From contig NZ_JXMS01000023.1 in assembly GCF_001672295.1 (NCBI RefSeq), positions 1 through 57,194 of the forward strand: a stretch of 57,194 nucleotides of DNA, written 5' to 3'. A program made the position numbers and the translations under genes. This DNA is from Halodesulfovibrio spirochaetisodalis (lineage in GTDB: Bacteria; Desulfobacterota; Desulfovibrionia; Desulfovibrionales; Desulfovibrionaceae). Positions 1 to 10,524 of the stretch are shown here, one piece after another (within the stretch, counting starts at the first letter, position 1; each line of letters starts with the position of its first letter). A model generated the notes under the pieces. That model was given only the letters and a program-made list of their open reading frames with translations. It did no database searches and had not been told where the DNA came from.

Positions 1-2
1 AT

Positions 3-3000
3 GAGGAGCAGGAACAGGCGCCTGTATCTACAGGTGGAAGCCGTTTAGCTGACGCGGATGTTTCGCAGGTGGACAGTTCTCTTTTTGAAGGGTTGCCGCG
101 CAGTGCAGCTCCGATGTTGGAGTATGCTGTTACCCGTAATCCGGACACGGTTGCAGACGCGCAGAAGATTGCCAAGCGCACAGGTATGGATGCCGATTTT
201 GTTGAGCAAAACTATGATCAGCTTTCTGCGCAGGACAGAGCGGAACGCCAGCAACGTTTGATGGAAACTATGGATGCTGGCGGAACCATGTATTTTATGC
301 GTGACCCTGTAAATGCAGGCATGGCCCATGACGATCTTGAGAATTTAATCAGAATAGAACAGGAATCAAATCCCTTTCGAGCGCTTGGTAAGACAGCAGG
401 CCGCGCAGTGCCTAAAGTTTTTCAGTTCTACAACCAAAGCATGGCGTATTTATCTGGAACTTTGGACTCTGTTGAACATGGAATAGGTGATGCGCTTGGA
501 ACTGGACACACTGGAATTTTTAAACGCAGCGAACAGTTTCACCTTGCTCAGTCCAAGTACATAAACGATGAGGTCTTAAACTCAGAACTGCTTGCGTTAC
601 CGGAGCATGTCACCAAGTCGTTGTGGGATAATCCGCAGCTTCTTGTGAATCCAGAGTACCTTGTTACGCAGGTTGGCGAAGCAGCATCAAGCATGTTGCC
701 GATGGTAGCAGCGTATACTGTTTCTGGAGGTAGCCTTGCGGTTCCTTCCGTGGTTGGCGGGTTACAGGAAGCTGCAAGTTTGTACGAAGACTTGGTGCGT
801 GACGGTGTGGATCAGGCGGACGCTGCGACCGCTGCTACAAGTTTTGGTGTGGTTGTGGGCTTGCTGAACAAGGTAGGTCTGGAAGAGCTTACCCGCAAAA
901 TTCCTACAAAAACCATCATGCAGAACCTTGCGCGGCGTGGTGCTGCCGGTGCAGCAGAAGGTTTTACGGAGTATCTTGAAGAGCCGTTTCAGGCCGCGTT
1001 TTCTGCCCTTGCTAAAGGTAAGGACATGGACGGGGTTGTAAGTGATGTGATTGCCAGCTTGAAGAACGTTGATGTTGCTGTTGGCGCGATAATACTTGGT
1101 TCATCCGGTGGGGTTTCCAAGGTTGCAGAGCGTGTGGAGGACAAAAGGCAAGCTGGTCTGTTGGCTACACAAAATGGCGTGCAGCTTTCTGCCCTTTCAG
1201 ATGCGGTTGCAAAAAGCAAGCTTGCTGAGCGTTCTCCTGAAGCTCTTGGCGAGTTCATTAACAGTGTGTTCCCTACTGAAGCCAGTGAGCAGTTTGTTGA
1301 TGCCCAGCAGTTTGCGACCCTCTTTCAAGAAGGGATTGAGGAAGGGCAGGACGTAGGCACTGTTGAGGAAGTGCTAAGCCGCTTGGAAGTTACACCGGAA
1401 GCCTTTGGGAAAGCCTTGGAGCAAGGTTCTGTTATGCCTTTGTCCATCCCTAAGCTTATGCAGCATTGCACCAAAGAAGAGCGCGAACTGATTATTCCAC
1501 ACATGAAGGCGAACCCGCTTGCCATGTCCGAAGCAGAAAGCGTGCAGACAGACTGGCAGGCAGAAGCCAAAAGTCAGGTACAGCAGTATGAACCGGATAT
1601 GGAGCTTGAGGCCGCGCTGGATACAGAACGCAGCCGGATAGTTCAGGGGCTTGTAGGGCAGGGAATACGCGAGGATGAAGCCGAGACTATGGCGGCAATT
1701 CCTCATGCCTTTGCAAAAAGCTACAGCACCTACGGCTTGGACGGTGTGGATTTTCTGCGTCGTATGCATGTTGGGGAGGTAGAAACAGCTCAGGGTAACG
1801 TTAGCACAGAACTTTCACAAGCTGCTATGCGCCGAAGTGAAGCAGTGACAGTACAGGAGTTTCTTGAAGAAAGTCGCGCAGGAGAACGAGTTTTCTATGA
1901 AGGTAAGCCGTCACCTGAAGCTGTTGCAAGGGCTTTAGAATTATCTGATCTGCGAGTTAATTTACCGTACGATTTTGTTCAGCATGTTGATAAAAAACGT
2001 CCTAATCATACTGATTCCTTAGTAGCAAAAGTAGATGAGGTTCTTGAAAATGCGACCTTTGTAGGTCGGTTGGAAGGTGGGAAGGCGAGGGCATCAAGGT
2101 ATGTTGCAATTTTGGAAGAGGGTGAGAACGCAACTGCTGTAGTTTTTGATTTGTCAAAGAAAAAGGCCATGCATATTGCACGGCCTGTTACTGCATTTGC
2201 GAACAGCAAAGAGAAGGTAAGGGCACACTTCAGGGAGGCTATCCCAAAAGAAGCGGGTAGCGGAGTCCACGGGATGAATACCCTTACCAATGAAAATATA
2301 TCCAATGCTGAAGGCGAAGTCAAAACCAAACTCAAGCAAGGGCAGCGCGGTTCGCTCTCTTTTCTTCCTGATAACAACTACTTAATCAAGCTGTCTTCCT
2401 CTGCGGACAGCTCTACCTTTGTGCATGAATGCGCGCACATCTTCCTTGCTGAACTCTCCCGCATGACAGGGCAGACACAGGTGTTTGGCGATACCGTCTT
2501 TGAGGGGGATTCAGCCACTATTGTTCCTGAAAGGGTATTACAGGATATGGAGCAATTGCGGTCTTGGTTTGGACTTGCTGAAGGTGAAGCTATTGAAGCT
2601 GAGCATCAGGAGCAGTTTGCCCGTGGTTTTGAAGCGTATTTACGGGAAGGCGAGGCTCCTTCGCCGGAGTTGTCACATGTTTTTCATCGGTTTCGCCAGT
2701 GGTTGTTGTCGATTTATAAGAGTGTGAAGAGCCTAAATGTAACCATAAATGATGATGTGCGTGACGTGTTTGATCGGATGCTCGCGACTGATGAACAGGT
2801 GGAAGCTGCCCGAAATCGTGCAAGCATTACCAGAGAAAGTGATGAGATGTTGCGGCAGCTTGGAGCTACAGAAGAAGATATTGCTTTGCGTGAAAGGCTG
2901 GATGTTGAGGCAGAGCGTGAAGCAATAGCCTTCATGGACAGGCAGACGCTACGGGAGCGTCAGAGACGAAGAAAACAGGCAGAACTTGATGCTAAAAAAT

Positions 3001-6000
3001 TAGTAGAAGATGAGCCGGTGTATAAGGCTATTTTAAATCTGGCAGCGGGGCGAGGGCTGGATGAAGATTATCTGCTTGAATACCATGGCGAAGTGACCTT
3101 TGCTGCTATTCGTAAGACTCATCGCGGAATAATAAAGAAAAATGGGCAACATGGTGATTTAGCAGCTGTTGAATTCGGGTTTGATGATGCAAATCAGTTT
3201 GTTGATGCGTTGTTGGCTGCACCGCGTCGTAAGGCTCGGATAGAGGAGGTTGCAGCAGAACTTCTGGAAGCTGAAGATGCTAAGGCAAATCACGCGTTAG
3301 CGGAAAATATAGCCAGTGGTAAAGCATTCGGCGATTTTTTGGAGCTCAAAGCAAAAATTTATTCCAGAAAATTGCAGAGCCAAACCTACAGCCGCAGGGA
3401 GCATCTACAGAAGAGCGCAAAGGATTCTTTAGCTTTTACTCCCGTTGGTGAGGCAATGCGATATGACAGGCACCAGTACACTGTTCGTCGGCAGAGTGAA
3501 TTACGCGAGGAGGCAGAGCGTGCAGGGAATGCCAACAAGGCTGCGTTTCATCTAAATAAAGAGCGTACAGCGCACGAGTTTGTCGGCGAAGCCATTCGAC
3601 TTCGAGACCGTGTGCGCTCTGTGCAGGAGCGGTTTAAGAATTATGCCAAAAGTAATGTAATTGAAAACCATCATAGAGATCATCTCCGTGATGTCCTTAT
3701 TCGTTTTGGGTTTACTGCGGGAATGGATTCCCTGAAACCTCGTAACCCTGACCACATGCTTCCATTAGTAGAGTTAATTGAAAGCCATGGAGACATGATG
3801 GGGGATATCCCGCAATTTGATGACTGGCTCATTAGGGATGGAACGCCTGTTCACTGGCGCGATTTGACGGTGGCGGAGTTACAGCAGGTGGAGAACTTGA
3901 TTTCCTTTTTACAGCATAAGGGAAAACAGCTGTATAAGGAAAAAGAGCAGGCGTATCAGAACGAGCTGGCAAATACCGTTCGTAAGTGTGTTGCTGCTAT
4001 GGAGGGGAGGTCGCGCAAGGTACATAATAAATTAAGTTTAAAACGTAAGTTTAACGATACAGTAGACGCTTGGACATCGCGGCTTGAAACATTCTTTTTC
4101 CATATGGACAGGGCTGATGGGTATACCAGTATTGGCAAAAATGGAACTCGTGGTGCCAATGTGGGGCTGCATGACAGGTTGGTCGACTCACAGGATGCGG
4201 AAACCAGACAGCTTGATGTGGCAAAAGAAAAATTGGTTTCTGCGGTGTCTACCCTCTACAATTTTCGGAGAAGGTTAGAAAAAAAGTACGGCACGAAAGG
4301 TTTTACCAGCGTTGAAATTGACGGTGAAGCCGTGGAATTATCCTTGCCTCATGCTATGCAGAAAGATGGGCGAAAGTGGACTCCTGATGCAATTATAGGG
4401 GCTTTGTTGCACTCGGGGAGCGCGTCGAATCTCAAGCGCTTGATTAATGGTTATAAGTATATCGATGGAGTCTATCAGAAGGGGGCTCCTAGCATTCCGA
4501 TAGCAATGTTTCAGCGCATGGTGACTCATGAAGAACTTAATGCAATCCAGACAATCTGGGATGTTATTGAGTCAACATATGAAAGGGTGGATAAGGCGCA
4601 TTATGCAAAAAATGGGTTTCATATTGGAAAGGTTGAAGCACAGCCGTTTTCTGTAACTGTAGATGGCAAAACAAAGACATACCGAGGCGGCTATATGCCA
4701 GCCGTTGCAGATCGAAGCTTTCCAGAGTCAGCCGGATTACAGCGGCAGACTGAGTTTTCAGAGCTACTCGCTAACCCTGAAGCTGTGCATCAGAATGCTG
4801 CACCAAAATCTAGCTTCACAAAAAACAGAACAGGAGCGAGGTATCCACTAAAGCTCTCACTCGATGTTGCCATTAATCATATCTACGATGCCATTCATTA
4901 TTCAACTCATGCAGAGAATATTCAGTTTGTGGATAAGGTCACTCGTGATCCAGAGTGGAAAGATGCCCATATCGATGCTTTTGGGCAAAAGGCGTATGAG
5001 GCAGTACGGGGAATTCTAAAAAATACTGCTCGTCCTGAAGTTCGATCTAATGATGCAGAGTCCAATCTTGCGAGCAAACTGCGGGAACATGCAACACCGT
5101 ATATTCTGGCATTGAATTTCAGTGTGGCAGCGAAACAGGTGTTTTCAATCTTTGGTGGTATTCACGACATGGGATTTGTGGATTTTACCAAAGGTTTAAA
5201 GAATGTTTTTGGATCCAATCCCCGTAAGCAGATGCAGTTTATTCATGATGTTTCCCCATACATGAAGTCGCGCTTTACCTCTATGGAAGAAGAATTTGCC
5301 AGATTGGGGGGAAAGATAGGAATCGAAGCGCCTCTTATCTCAGCATTCGGGAAAGACATAAGCAAGCAGGATATAGCAAATTTGGGATTCTGGCCTATCC
5401 GGGCGATGGATATGGCAACAACGTATGTGCTGTGGACTTCTGCATATGAGAAAGCAATGAAAAAGGGGCAGAGTATGGAAGAAGCTGTCCGTTATGCAGA
5501 TGACATAGTGAGACGGTCACAGCCATCATCCCAGCCGATTGATAAAATCATGTTTCAGATTGAAGGTGGAGATTTTAAGCGTCTTTTTTCCATGTTTATC
5601 ACGTTTACCGTTCGAACTTTTGGAGCAAGGGCTACACACCATTATCGAGCAATGCGTGAAGGGGGAATGACAAAAGCGGAATACGCAGCATATGTTTTGT
5701 ACGATCATCTTCTCCCACCGATTGCTATGCATCTTGCTTTTGCATTGATGTGGGGGGATGCCCCTGACCCTGACGACGATGAAGCGCTAGCAGCGTTTAT
5801 GCTGGATATGGGGTGTGGAGTCGCAGGGTATCAGCTTTCTCGGTTTCCATTCCTACCAAGTGTTTTTTCTAATTTTGATGCTTTTGGCAGTCCTGCAGCA
5901 GCTGGGCCTGATCTTATTCAGCAGCTCGTTACAGATGTGAAAAATATAGTAACAGATGATAAGGCCAACGCTCATGAAAAGCTGCTGATCTCTATGGCTC

Positions 6001-6128
6001 ATGCGATGTCGTATTATTTGAAAATTCCTGTTTCTAAGGCGGTGCAGCGCATGAAGAAAGGTACAGAGCAATTTCTTAATGACGAAGGCACGGTTGCTAA
6101 CATTCTTATTCCAGAACCAAAGAGATAG
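3..6128 (+). CDS. Giant phage virion protein with HExxH motif (5' partial)
   Basis: The frame is open to the left window edge (from base 3), so the first GTG/ATG codons near base 69 are internal and the gene is 5'-truncated here; over 2,000 codons are visible. A zinc-metallopeptidase-like HECAH motif lies near residue 786 (counted from base 69). It is followed by the segment ARGFEAYLREG, typical of large polyvalent phage proteins. Long coiled, Glu/Arg/Lys-rich stretches occupy the middle. The family resembles internal virion/ejection proteins of podoviruses or MuF-linked large polyproteins, which enter the host with the DNA. The tail fibre gene follows after 9 bp, which supports a late structural operon. 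Proteolytic activity is inference from the motif only. Confidence 0.8.
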   Translation, partial: EEQEQAPVSTGGSRLADADVSQVDSSLFEGLPRSAAPMLEYAVTRNPDTVADAQKIAKRTGMDADFVEQNYDQLSAQDRAERQQRLMETMDAGGTMYFMRDPVNAGMAHDDLENLIRIEQESNPFRALGKTAGRAVPKVFQFYNQSMAYLSGTLDSVEHGIGDALGTGHTGIFKRSEQFHLAQSKYINDEVLNSELLALPEHVTKSLWDNPQLLVNPEYLVTQVGEAASSMLPMVAAYTVSGGSLAVPSVVGGLQEAASLYEDLVRDGVDQADAATAATSFGVVVGLLNKVGLEELTRKIPTKTIMQNLARRGAAGAAEGFTEYLEEPFQAAFSALAKGKDMDGVVSDVIASLKNVDVAVGAIILGSSGGVSKVAERVEDKRQAGLLATQNGVQLSALSDAVAKSKLAERSPEALGEFINSVFPTEASEQFVDAQQFATLFQEGIEEGQDVGTVEEVLSRLEVTPEAFGKALEQGSVMPLSIPKLMQHCTKEERELIIPHMKANPLAMSEAESVQTDWQAEAKSQVQQYEPDMELEAALDTERSRIVQGLVGQGIREDEAETMAAIPHAFAKSYSTYGLDGVDFLRRMHVGEVETAQGNVSTELSQAAMRRSEAVTVQEFLEESRAGERVFYEGKPSPEAVARALELSDLRVNLPYDFVQHVDKKRPNHTDSLVAKVDEVLENATFVGRLEGGKARASRYVAILEEGENATAVVFDLSKKKAMHIARPVTAFANSKEKVRAHFREAIPKEAGSGVHGMNTLTNENISNAEGEVKTKLKQGQRGSLSFLPDNNYLIKLSSSADSSTFVHECAHIFLAELSRMTGQTQVFGDTVFEGDSATIVPERVLQDMEQLRSWFGLAEGEAIEAEHQEQFARGFEAYLREGEAPSPELSHVFHRFRQWLLSIYKSVKSLNVTINDDVRDVFDRMLATDEQVEAARNRASITRESDEMLRQLGATEEDIALRERLDVEAEREAIAFMDRQTLRERQRRRKQAELDAKKLVEDEPVYKAILNLAAGRGLDEDYLLEYHGEVTFAAIRKTHRGIIKKNGQHGDLAAVEFGFDDANQFVDALLAAPRRKARIEEVAAELLEAEDAKANHALAENIASGKAFGDFLELKAKIYSRKLQSQTYSRREHLQKSAKDSLAFTPVGEAMRYDRHQYTVRRQSELREEAERAGNANKAAFHLNKERTAHEFVGEAIRLRDRVRSVQERFKNYAKSNVIENHHRDHLRDVLIRFGFTAGMDSLKPRNPDHMLPLVELIESHGDMMGDIPQFDDWLIRDGTPVHWRDLTVAELQQVENLISFLQHKGKQLYKEKEQAYQNELANTVRKCVAAMEGRSRKVHNKLSLKRKFNDTVDAWTSRLETFFFHMDRADGYTSIGKNGTRGANVGLHDRLVDSQDAETRQLDVAKEKLVSAVSTLYNFRRRLEKKYGTKGFTSVEIDGEAVELSLPHAMQKDGRKWTPDAIIGALLHSGSASNLKRLINGYKYIDGVYQKGAPSIPIAMFQRMVTHEELNAIQTIWDVIESTYERVDKAHYAKNGFHIGKVEAQPFSVTVDGKTKTYRGGYMPAVADRSFPESAGLQRQTEFSELLANPEAVHQNAAPKSSFTKNRTGARYPLKLSLDVAINHIYDAIHYSTHAENIQFVDKVTRDPEWKDAHIDAFGQKAYEAVRGILKNTARPEVRSNDAESNLASKLREHATPYILALNFSVAAKQVFSIFGGIHDMGFVDFTKGLKNVFGSNPRKQMQFIHDVSPYMKSRFTSMEEEFARLGGKIGIEAPLISAFGKDISKQDIANLGFWPIRAMDMATTYVLWTSAYEKAMKKGQSMEEAVRYADDIVRRSQPSSQPIDKIMFQIEGGDFKRLFSMFITFTVRTFGARATHHYRAMREGGMTKAEYAAYVLYDHLLPPIAMHLAFALMWGDAPDPDDDEALAAFMLDMGCGVAGYQLSRFPFLPSVFSNFDAFGSPAAAGPDLIQQLVTDVKNIVTDDKANAHEKLLISMAHAMSYYLKIPVSKAVQRMKKGTEQFLNDEGTVANILIPEPKR

Positions 6129-6137
6129 AGGGGCACT

Positions 6138-8756
6138 ATGCTTGAAACAAACACAAACGCCGTAACGGTGTTGTACTCCGGTGGTGACATTCAGGTTCCG
6201 TTTTTGTTTTACGACGCTGCCGATCTGGTGGTTCTGTTTGACACAACACGCAAGACGCTTGGCACAGACTACACGGTATCCGGTGCGGGTAACGATGCAG
6301 GGGGCAGGGTCTCGCTGGTGAATCCTCCGGCAGAAGATACGCGCGTAACTGTCATGCGCCTTGTGGATTTTGTGCAGCTGTTGGAGATTCCTTCGAACGG
6401 CATCATACCGGAAGGGGCGCTTAACCGCGCGCTGGATAGAATTGTTATGATGATTCAGCAGCTTTCAGAGCAGGCCGCTCGAGCTGTTACCTACCCAGCG
6501 GGAACAGATAAAAGTCTGGTGCTGAACATAGTGCAGATTTTGGAGAACGTGCAAACTGCTACGGCAAACGCGCAAGGTTCTGCCAGTGCAGCTGCTGCGT
6601 CTGCTGATGAAGCCAGAGAGTTTGCGCGGCTTGCTGGTGTGGAGCATGCAGCCCTTGTTGCTGCAGGAGATGAGCAGGCGTTACGTATTTCACGCGAGGG
6701 GCTTGTTTTGCTGAATCAGGCTGCTAGTATGCTGGCAAACACAGATGTTGACCAGATTGCGCGGCCTTCAATTGTTTCTCACGAAAACGGGGCTGTAATC
6801 CACGGTGGTACGCTGCGTGCTTCTGAAGCACGTCTTGCTTACGCTCCACAGGACAGCTTGAAGCACACCTCTTTTTGGATGACCTCGGACGAGGCGGGAG
6901 AGAACGTTGTGTATCCGGTACATACGGAGGCTGGCCTTGAACATGAACTCAGGGTTCATTTAATGGAGCCAAACACAACGTACTATGCGTTCTGTAACCA
7001 GACGACGGATAAAGATGAAGTTTCTCGAGCTGCTGTTCCTGTACGGCTGGTTACGGCAGATGTGTTGCAATATATCAGAATACGGGATCTTTCCTGCTTT
7101 ATGACCAACGGAGAAGTTGACCCGTACTACGCCACTCTTACGTTTTCAAACGTCACAAATGAATCGGATGAAGCCCTTACGGTGCAAAAGACACAGGTTG
7201 AAGTGTTTCGAGCAGACGAGAAAATTATTGAAAAAGAATATGTAACAAGTGACCACACAAATATTCTTCCGATTTTACCTCTTGCGACACAACTTAGATT
7301 ACGGGTTCGGGTGGAAACAGCGCAACGCGGGTGGACTGAGTGGCAGACGCTCATCATAACAACCGGTAGCGCACATTTGAATACTCGCTTTGCCTTATTT
7401 GAAGTCGATGAACCGCATAGAATCTCAGAGATTCAAAAAACATATGACATAGACGATGCGCACTTTTTAGTTTGCGGTTATGGAATATTAGGGATGAATA
7501 CTGAGGCCAGACGAAATGTTTCCTTCATTATACTTTTTGAAAGACAGACGCTGCATCCTGTTTGGATTAAGAGTTTTCGATCGGCTGATGTTAAACGAAA
7601 AATATACCGCGTTCCGCAGTCCGTGCATGTTGTTGGGGAAGTAATTTATTGTTCCTTTTATGGGTATGACTATCCTGATGCTACAGAAGAGGAGCCGACT
7701 GGTGGCACACAACTTAGTCGTGCAAGAGTGTTAGCCTTTCACAAATCAACAGGTGTACTTCAGTTCTCCCATAGCATAGAAGGACTTGAGGCACATGTTG
7801 GGCATGATATGTCTGTTGATATATCGGGTGTGTACTTGTGTGGATATGTTTCAGGAGGCTTTGCGATGGCTAAGTATACTCCCACAACTAGAACTTTGGT
7901 GTGGAAGCGAGAGTACTACTTACCAACAGGTAGCTGTAATATACAGAAACAGTCATCAGGTGCGCATGGGCTTGTTATAGCGGGGATAACCGCACCGCGC
8001 TATGGGCATAATTATCTTGCTAAAATTAATCAGTCATCCGGCGCTGTTCTTTCTCAGAAAACATTCAACGTTGCATCTACCGATACGTTCTATTGTAAGG
8101 GTATTCTTCACACATCTGAGGGTATTTACTTTTATGGGAATACCACTTCACACGGTGTTGTTCCGGGGAGAACTTTTGCAAATGTTGCGACAGTAATTAG
8201 CGCATCTACTAGCCTGCATATTGAATGGGCAAAGTATTACTGGGTAGAAGCATCCCATCCCGAAGATACCGTGAAGACAACATCCGAATGTGGTGATTCT
8301 CTCTTTATTAGTCTAGGTGTGAGAAAAAACTTGGAAAACGATGTGCCTGACAGGGACGGGGGATTTGGATGTATTCGAAAGAGTGATGGAGCAGTTGAGT
8401 GGCTACGACGTTTACGGACTATAGGTACTGCACCTTATTATAGACTCACAGACGACGTATACGGTAACGCCCGATCTGATTCTTACCTGCTTTCGGGAAT
8501 GGTAGACCGAAAAGGTTTCCTTGCTTACCAGCAAGGTGTGACAGCATTTCCTGTTACGGAAATTCCAGAAGCACCTCTGATTGATGTAGAATCTTTGAGT
8601 ATGAATGTTCATACTCATTCGGTTGAGCAGCAAAACACCTCTTCGAGTGCCTCTGAATATGTACACAGTAGAACGTTGGATGCAGAGGTAACTATTCTTG
8701 ATTTGCCGTTGATTTTTGAAGACGTGAACATCAAGCTTAACATTGGCTATTTTTAG
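6138..8756 (+). CDS. T7-type tail fibre protein
   Basis: 872 aa. Residues 1-125 resemble the N-terminal attachment domain of T7 gp17-like tail fibres: a beta-rich start, then the pattern GTDYTV...GNDAGGRV and RALDRIVMMIQQL. This is the part that anchors the fibre to the tail. An Ala-rich helical stretch (about 150-190) follows, then a long beta-rich region (about 380-800) with repeated segments resembling a propeller or adhesin, probably the host-recognition part. It lies between the giant virion gene and a small chaperone gene, which is usual for fibre modules. Receptor specificity cannot be read from the sequence. Confidence 0.8.
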   Translation: MLETNTNAVTVLYSGGDIQVPFLFYDAADLVVLFDTTRKTLGTDYTVSGAGNDAGGRVSLVNPPAEDTRVTVMRLVDFVQLLEIPSNGIIPEGALNRALDRIVMMIQQLSEQAARAVTYPAGTDKSLVLNIVQILENVQTATANAQGSASAAAASADEAREFARLAGVEHAALVAAGDEQALRISREGLVLLNQAASMLANTDVDQIARPSIVSHENGAVIHGGTLRASEARLAYAPQDSLKHTSFWMTSDEAGENVVYPVHTEAGLEHELRVHLMEPNTTYYAFCNQTTDKDEVSRAAVPVRLVTADVLQYIRIRDLSCFMTNGEVDPYYATLTFSNVTNESDEALTVQKTQVEVFRADEKIIEKEYVTSDHTNILPILPLATQLRLRVRVETAQRGWTEWQTLIITTGSAHLNTRFALFEVDEPHRISEIQKTYDIDDAHFLVCGYGILGMNTEARRNVSFIILFERQTLHPVWIKSFRSADVKRKIYRVPQSVHVVGEVIYCSFYGYDYPDATEEEPTGGTQLSRARVLAFHKSTGVLQFSHSIEGLEAHVGHDMSVDISGVYLCGYVSGGFAMAKYTPTTRTLVWKREYYLPTGSCNIQKQSSGAHGLVIAGITAPRYGHNYLAKINQSSGAVLSQKTFNVASTDTFYCKGILHTSEGIYFYGNTTSHGVVPGRTFANVATVISASTSLHIEWAKYYWVEASHPEDTVKTTSECGDSLFISLGVRKNLENDVPDRDGGFGCIRKSDGAVEWLRRLRTIGTAPYYRLTDDVYGNARSDSYLLSGMVDRKGFLAYQQGVTAFPVTEIPEAPLIDVESLSMNVHTHSVEQQNTSSSASEYVHSRTLDAEVTILDLPLIFEDVNIKLNIGYF

Positions 8757-8764
8757 GAGACGCT

Positions 8765-9169
8765 ATGCTTTTTTACGACACAGAAACAAGGCGCACGCTA
8801 TCAGCACGACAGGCAAAATGGATAGCCACTGCTGTGCCGCTTGATAGAAATATTCCTGATATAGACAGTGGATTGCAAGAGCTGGAGCAGATGGGCGTAA
8901 CGGTTGAAGGTAATCTCGCTAAAATAAAGTGGAAAATTGTGACACGGGCAGAGCCGGAGTTTTCACAAGAGCTTACCCGGCGCGCTCAAGAAAAATGCAA
9001 GCAGCTCCTGCTACAATGTGACTGGACAATTGGCAACGATTCTCCACTGACTGAAGCAAACCAGCAGGAATGGCGTACCTACCGCACCTTTTTGCGTAAC
9101 ATAAATCATCAGGAAGGATTCCCCAAAGTCATTGATTGGGGAACACCACCCCAGCAGGTGAAAGGGTAA
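8765..9169 (+). CDS. Phage tail fibre assembly chaperone
   Basis: 134 aa. The C-terminal half has the pattern W..YR.FLRNI followed by GFPKVIDWGTPP, characteristic of phage tail assembly chaperones that sit directly after fibre genes. The N-terminal half reads like the usual short beta-rich part (residues 1-60). The gene begins 8 bp after the fibre stop, so the two are probably co-transcribed and co-translated. The protein would help fold or trimerise the fibre and would not itself be part of the virion. Family assignment rests on the tryptophan/proline pattern and on position. Confidence 0.75.
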   Translation: MLFYDTETRRTLSARQAKWIATAVPLDRNIPDIDSGLQELEQMGVTVEGNLAKIKWKIVTRAEPEFSQELTRRAQEKCKQLLLQCDWTIGNDSPLTEANQQEWRTYRTFLRNINHQEGFPKVIDWGTPPQQVKG

Positions 9170-9178
9170 GAGAATAAG

Positions 9179-9211
9179 AAAAGCTTCGCAGTGTGTGCGA
9201 AGCTTTTTTAT
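9179..9211. terminator. Bidirectional intrinsic terminator
   Basis: A 12-bp perfect stem (9179-9190 with 9196-9207) around a 5-nt loop, with A-run and T-run on either side. It lies between the convergent tail chaperone gene and the integrase gene and can serve both. Confidence 0.85.
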
Positions 9212-10320
9212 TTAAATACATTTGCTACAGCATCGCGTCTCGCATCCGGGATCAGCTTTGCGTAGCGTTCAGTCATCGCGAGTGTTTTATGCCCCATAAG
9301 GTCGCGTATGGTGAGAATAGGCGTGCCTTTGAGTGCAAGCCATGAAGCAAATGTATGGCGCAATGTATGGAACGTGACCTTTTGTCTTCGGTCAGTCACG
9401 CCTTCATTGAATAGTTTATTTGCTATGCGCTTAAATGTTGTGGGCACATTCGTGTGTTGTTTCCCGTACTGGTTGATAAATACAAATTCATTGGCAGGGC
9501 GGACGTATTCCTTAAGCATTTCATATACTGCATCTGACATGAAAGCATCGCGAGAAGTGTAGTTCTTCGTTGTATCATCTTCACCAGAAGCCACAACGTG
9601 AATGAGCCTTTCGTCTAGATTCACATTTTGCCACCTGAGAGCACGGATTTCTCCAAGCCGCATACCTGTGTGAAGAGAGAGCAGAGCCATGTCATGCGCC
9701 TGTAGATTGCGTTTGCTGAGCTGTTCCAGTAGCTCCTGAGCTTCATTTCGATTAAGGAAACGTATGCGCGCAGAATCGAATTGGGGCTTTTTTACTCGTT
9801 TGACTGGGTTGTCCCCTCGCCACAAGCTGAGGTCATTCATTTTGTTGTAGATACGAGAAACAAGAGTAAGCGCATGTTTTACCATTTGCGGACTTTTGCC
9901 TTCTGCAAGCATTTCTGCTTTTAATTTCTCGAGATCAAGCGGGGATAGTTGTGACAGTTTGAGGTGAGCAAAGCGCTTTGCAATGTGGTTCCGGTACATA
10001 CTTTGGTCATTGCGGTATCGCTTAGTGTTGGCAAGAATCCATTTTTCAAAATGCTCCCAAGCTGTTGCAACAGTCATTTCTGTATCAAGGATTTCGTTGC
10101 CATGTCTAACTTCTCTGACACGCTTACCGCGAATGTCACGGGCTACTTCGGCGTTGTACCCTTCAGAGAGCCAGCCTATTTTTTCAGAAACCAATTTACC
10201 GGCTTTATTGCGGTAGAGTATTTCATATGACTTGTCCGGTTTACCGCGGTAACGTCTCTTGGTAGACTCGCGATAATAGACCCCTTCAAAGCCTTTTTTG
10301 GTAATTTTGATACGCCGCAT
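9208..10320 (-). CDS. Prophage tyrosine recombinase (integrase)
   Basis: 370 aa, the normal length for a phage integrase: N-terminal arm-type region (about 1-75), SAM-like core-binding domain (about 80-170), catalytic domain (185-370). Catalytic residues visible: Arg221 in HTGMRLGEIRAL, His318/Arg321 in HTLRH, His344 in LMGHK, and nucleophile Tyr353 in ERYAKL. It would recombine attP with the tRNA-Arg gene whose 3' fragment lies 140 bp from its start (10460-10504). Transcription runs leftwards into the prophage, the usual orientation for an integrase next to attR. Confidence 0.93.
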   Translation of the reverse strand: MRRIKITKKGFEGVYYRESTKRRYRGKPDKSYEILYRNKAGKLVSEKIGWLSEGYNAEVARDIRGKRVREVRHGNEILDTEMTVATAWEHFEKWILANTKRYRNDQSMYRNHIAKRFAHLKLSQLSPLDLEKLKAEMLAEGKSPQMVKHALTLVSRIYNKMNDLSLWRGDNPVKRVKKPQFDSARIRFLNRNEAQELLEQLSKRNLQAHDMALLSLHTGMRLGEIRALRWQNVNLDERLIHVVASGEDDTTKNYTSRDAFMSDAVYEMLKEYVRPANEFVFINQYGKQHTNVPTTFKRIANKLFNEGVTDRRQKVTFHTLRHTFASWLALKGTPILTIRDLMGHKTLAMTERYAKLIPDARRDAVANVFK

Positions 10321-10459
10321 TACTGCTCCTTTTTTGTCAACAAAGTGTCAACAGCAGGCGCAATATAATGCAATTAGCCGATGCGTGGCAAGGTGGTAAC
10401 TTGTTGGAAATAAAAGAAATGACAAGTAGTGAGGAGGGGTGAAAAAGAGTCGAAAAACT

Positions 10460-10504
10460 CTCCTAAGCGGCAGGCCACAGGTTCGACTCCTGTCAGGCGC
10501 ACCA
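10460..10504 (+). other. attR: 3' fragment of tRNA-Arg(CCT)
   Basis: The sequence reads as anticodon loop CTCCTAA, 3' anticodon stem GCGGC, 5-nt variable region, T-arm ACAGG-TTCGACT-CCTGT, 3' acceptor strand CAGGCGC and ACCA. The 5' half is absent: the bases before the loop do not pair with GCGGC. This is the classic right attachment scar of an element that entered a tRNA 3' end. The intact tRNA-Arg should lie to the left of the window, at the other end of the prophage. Confidence 0.85.
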
Positions 10505-10524
10505 TAATTACGATTCCATCTTAC

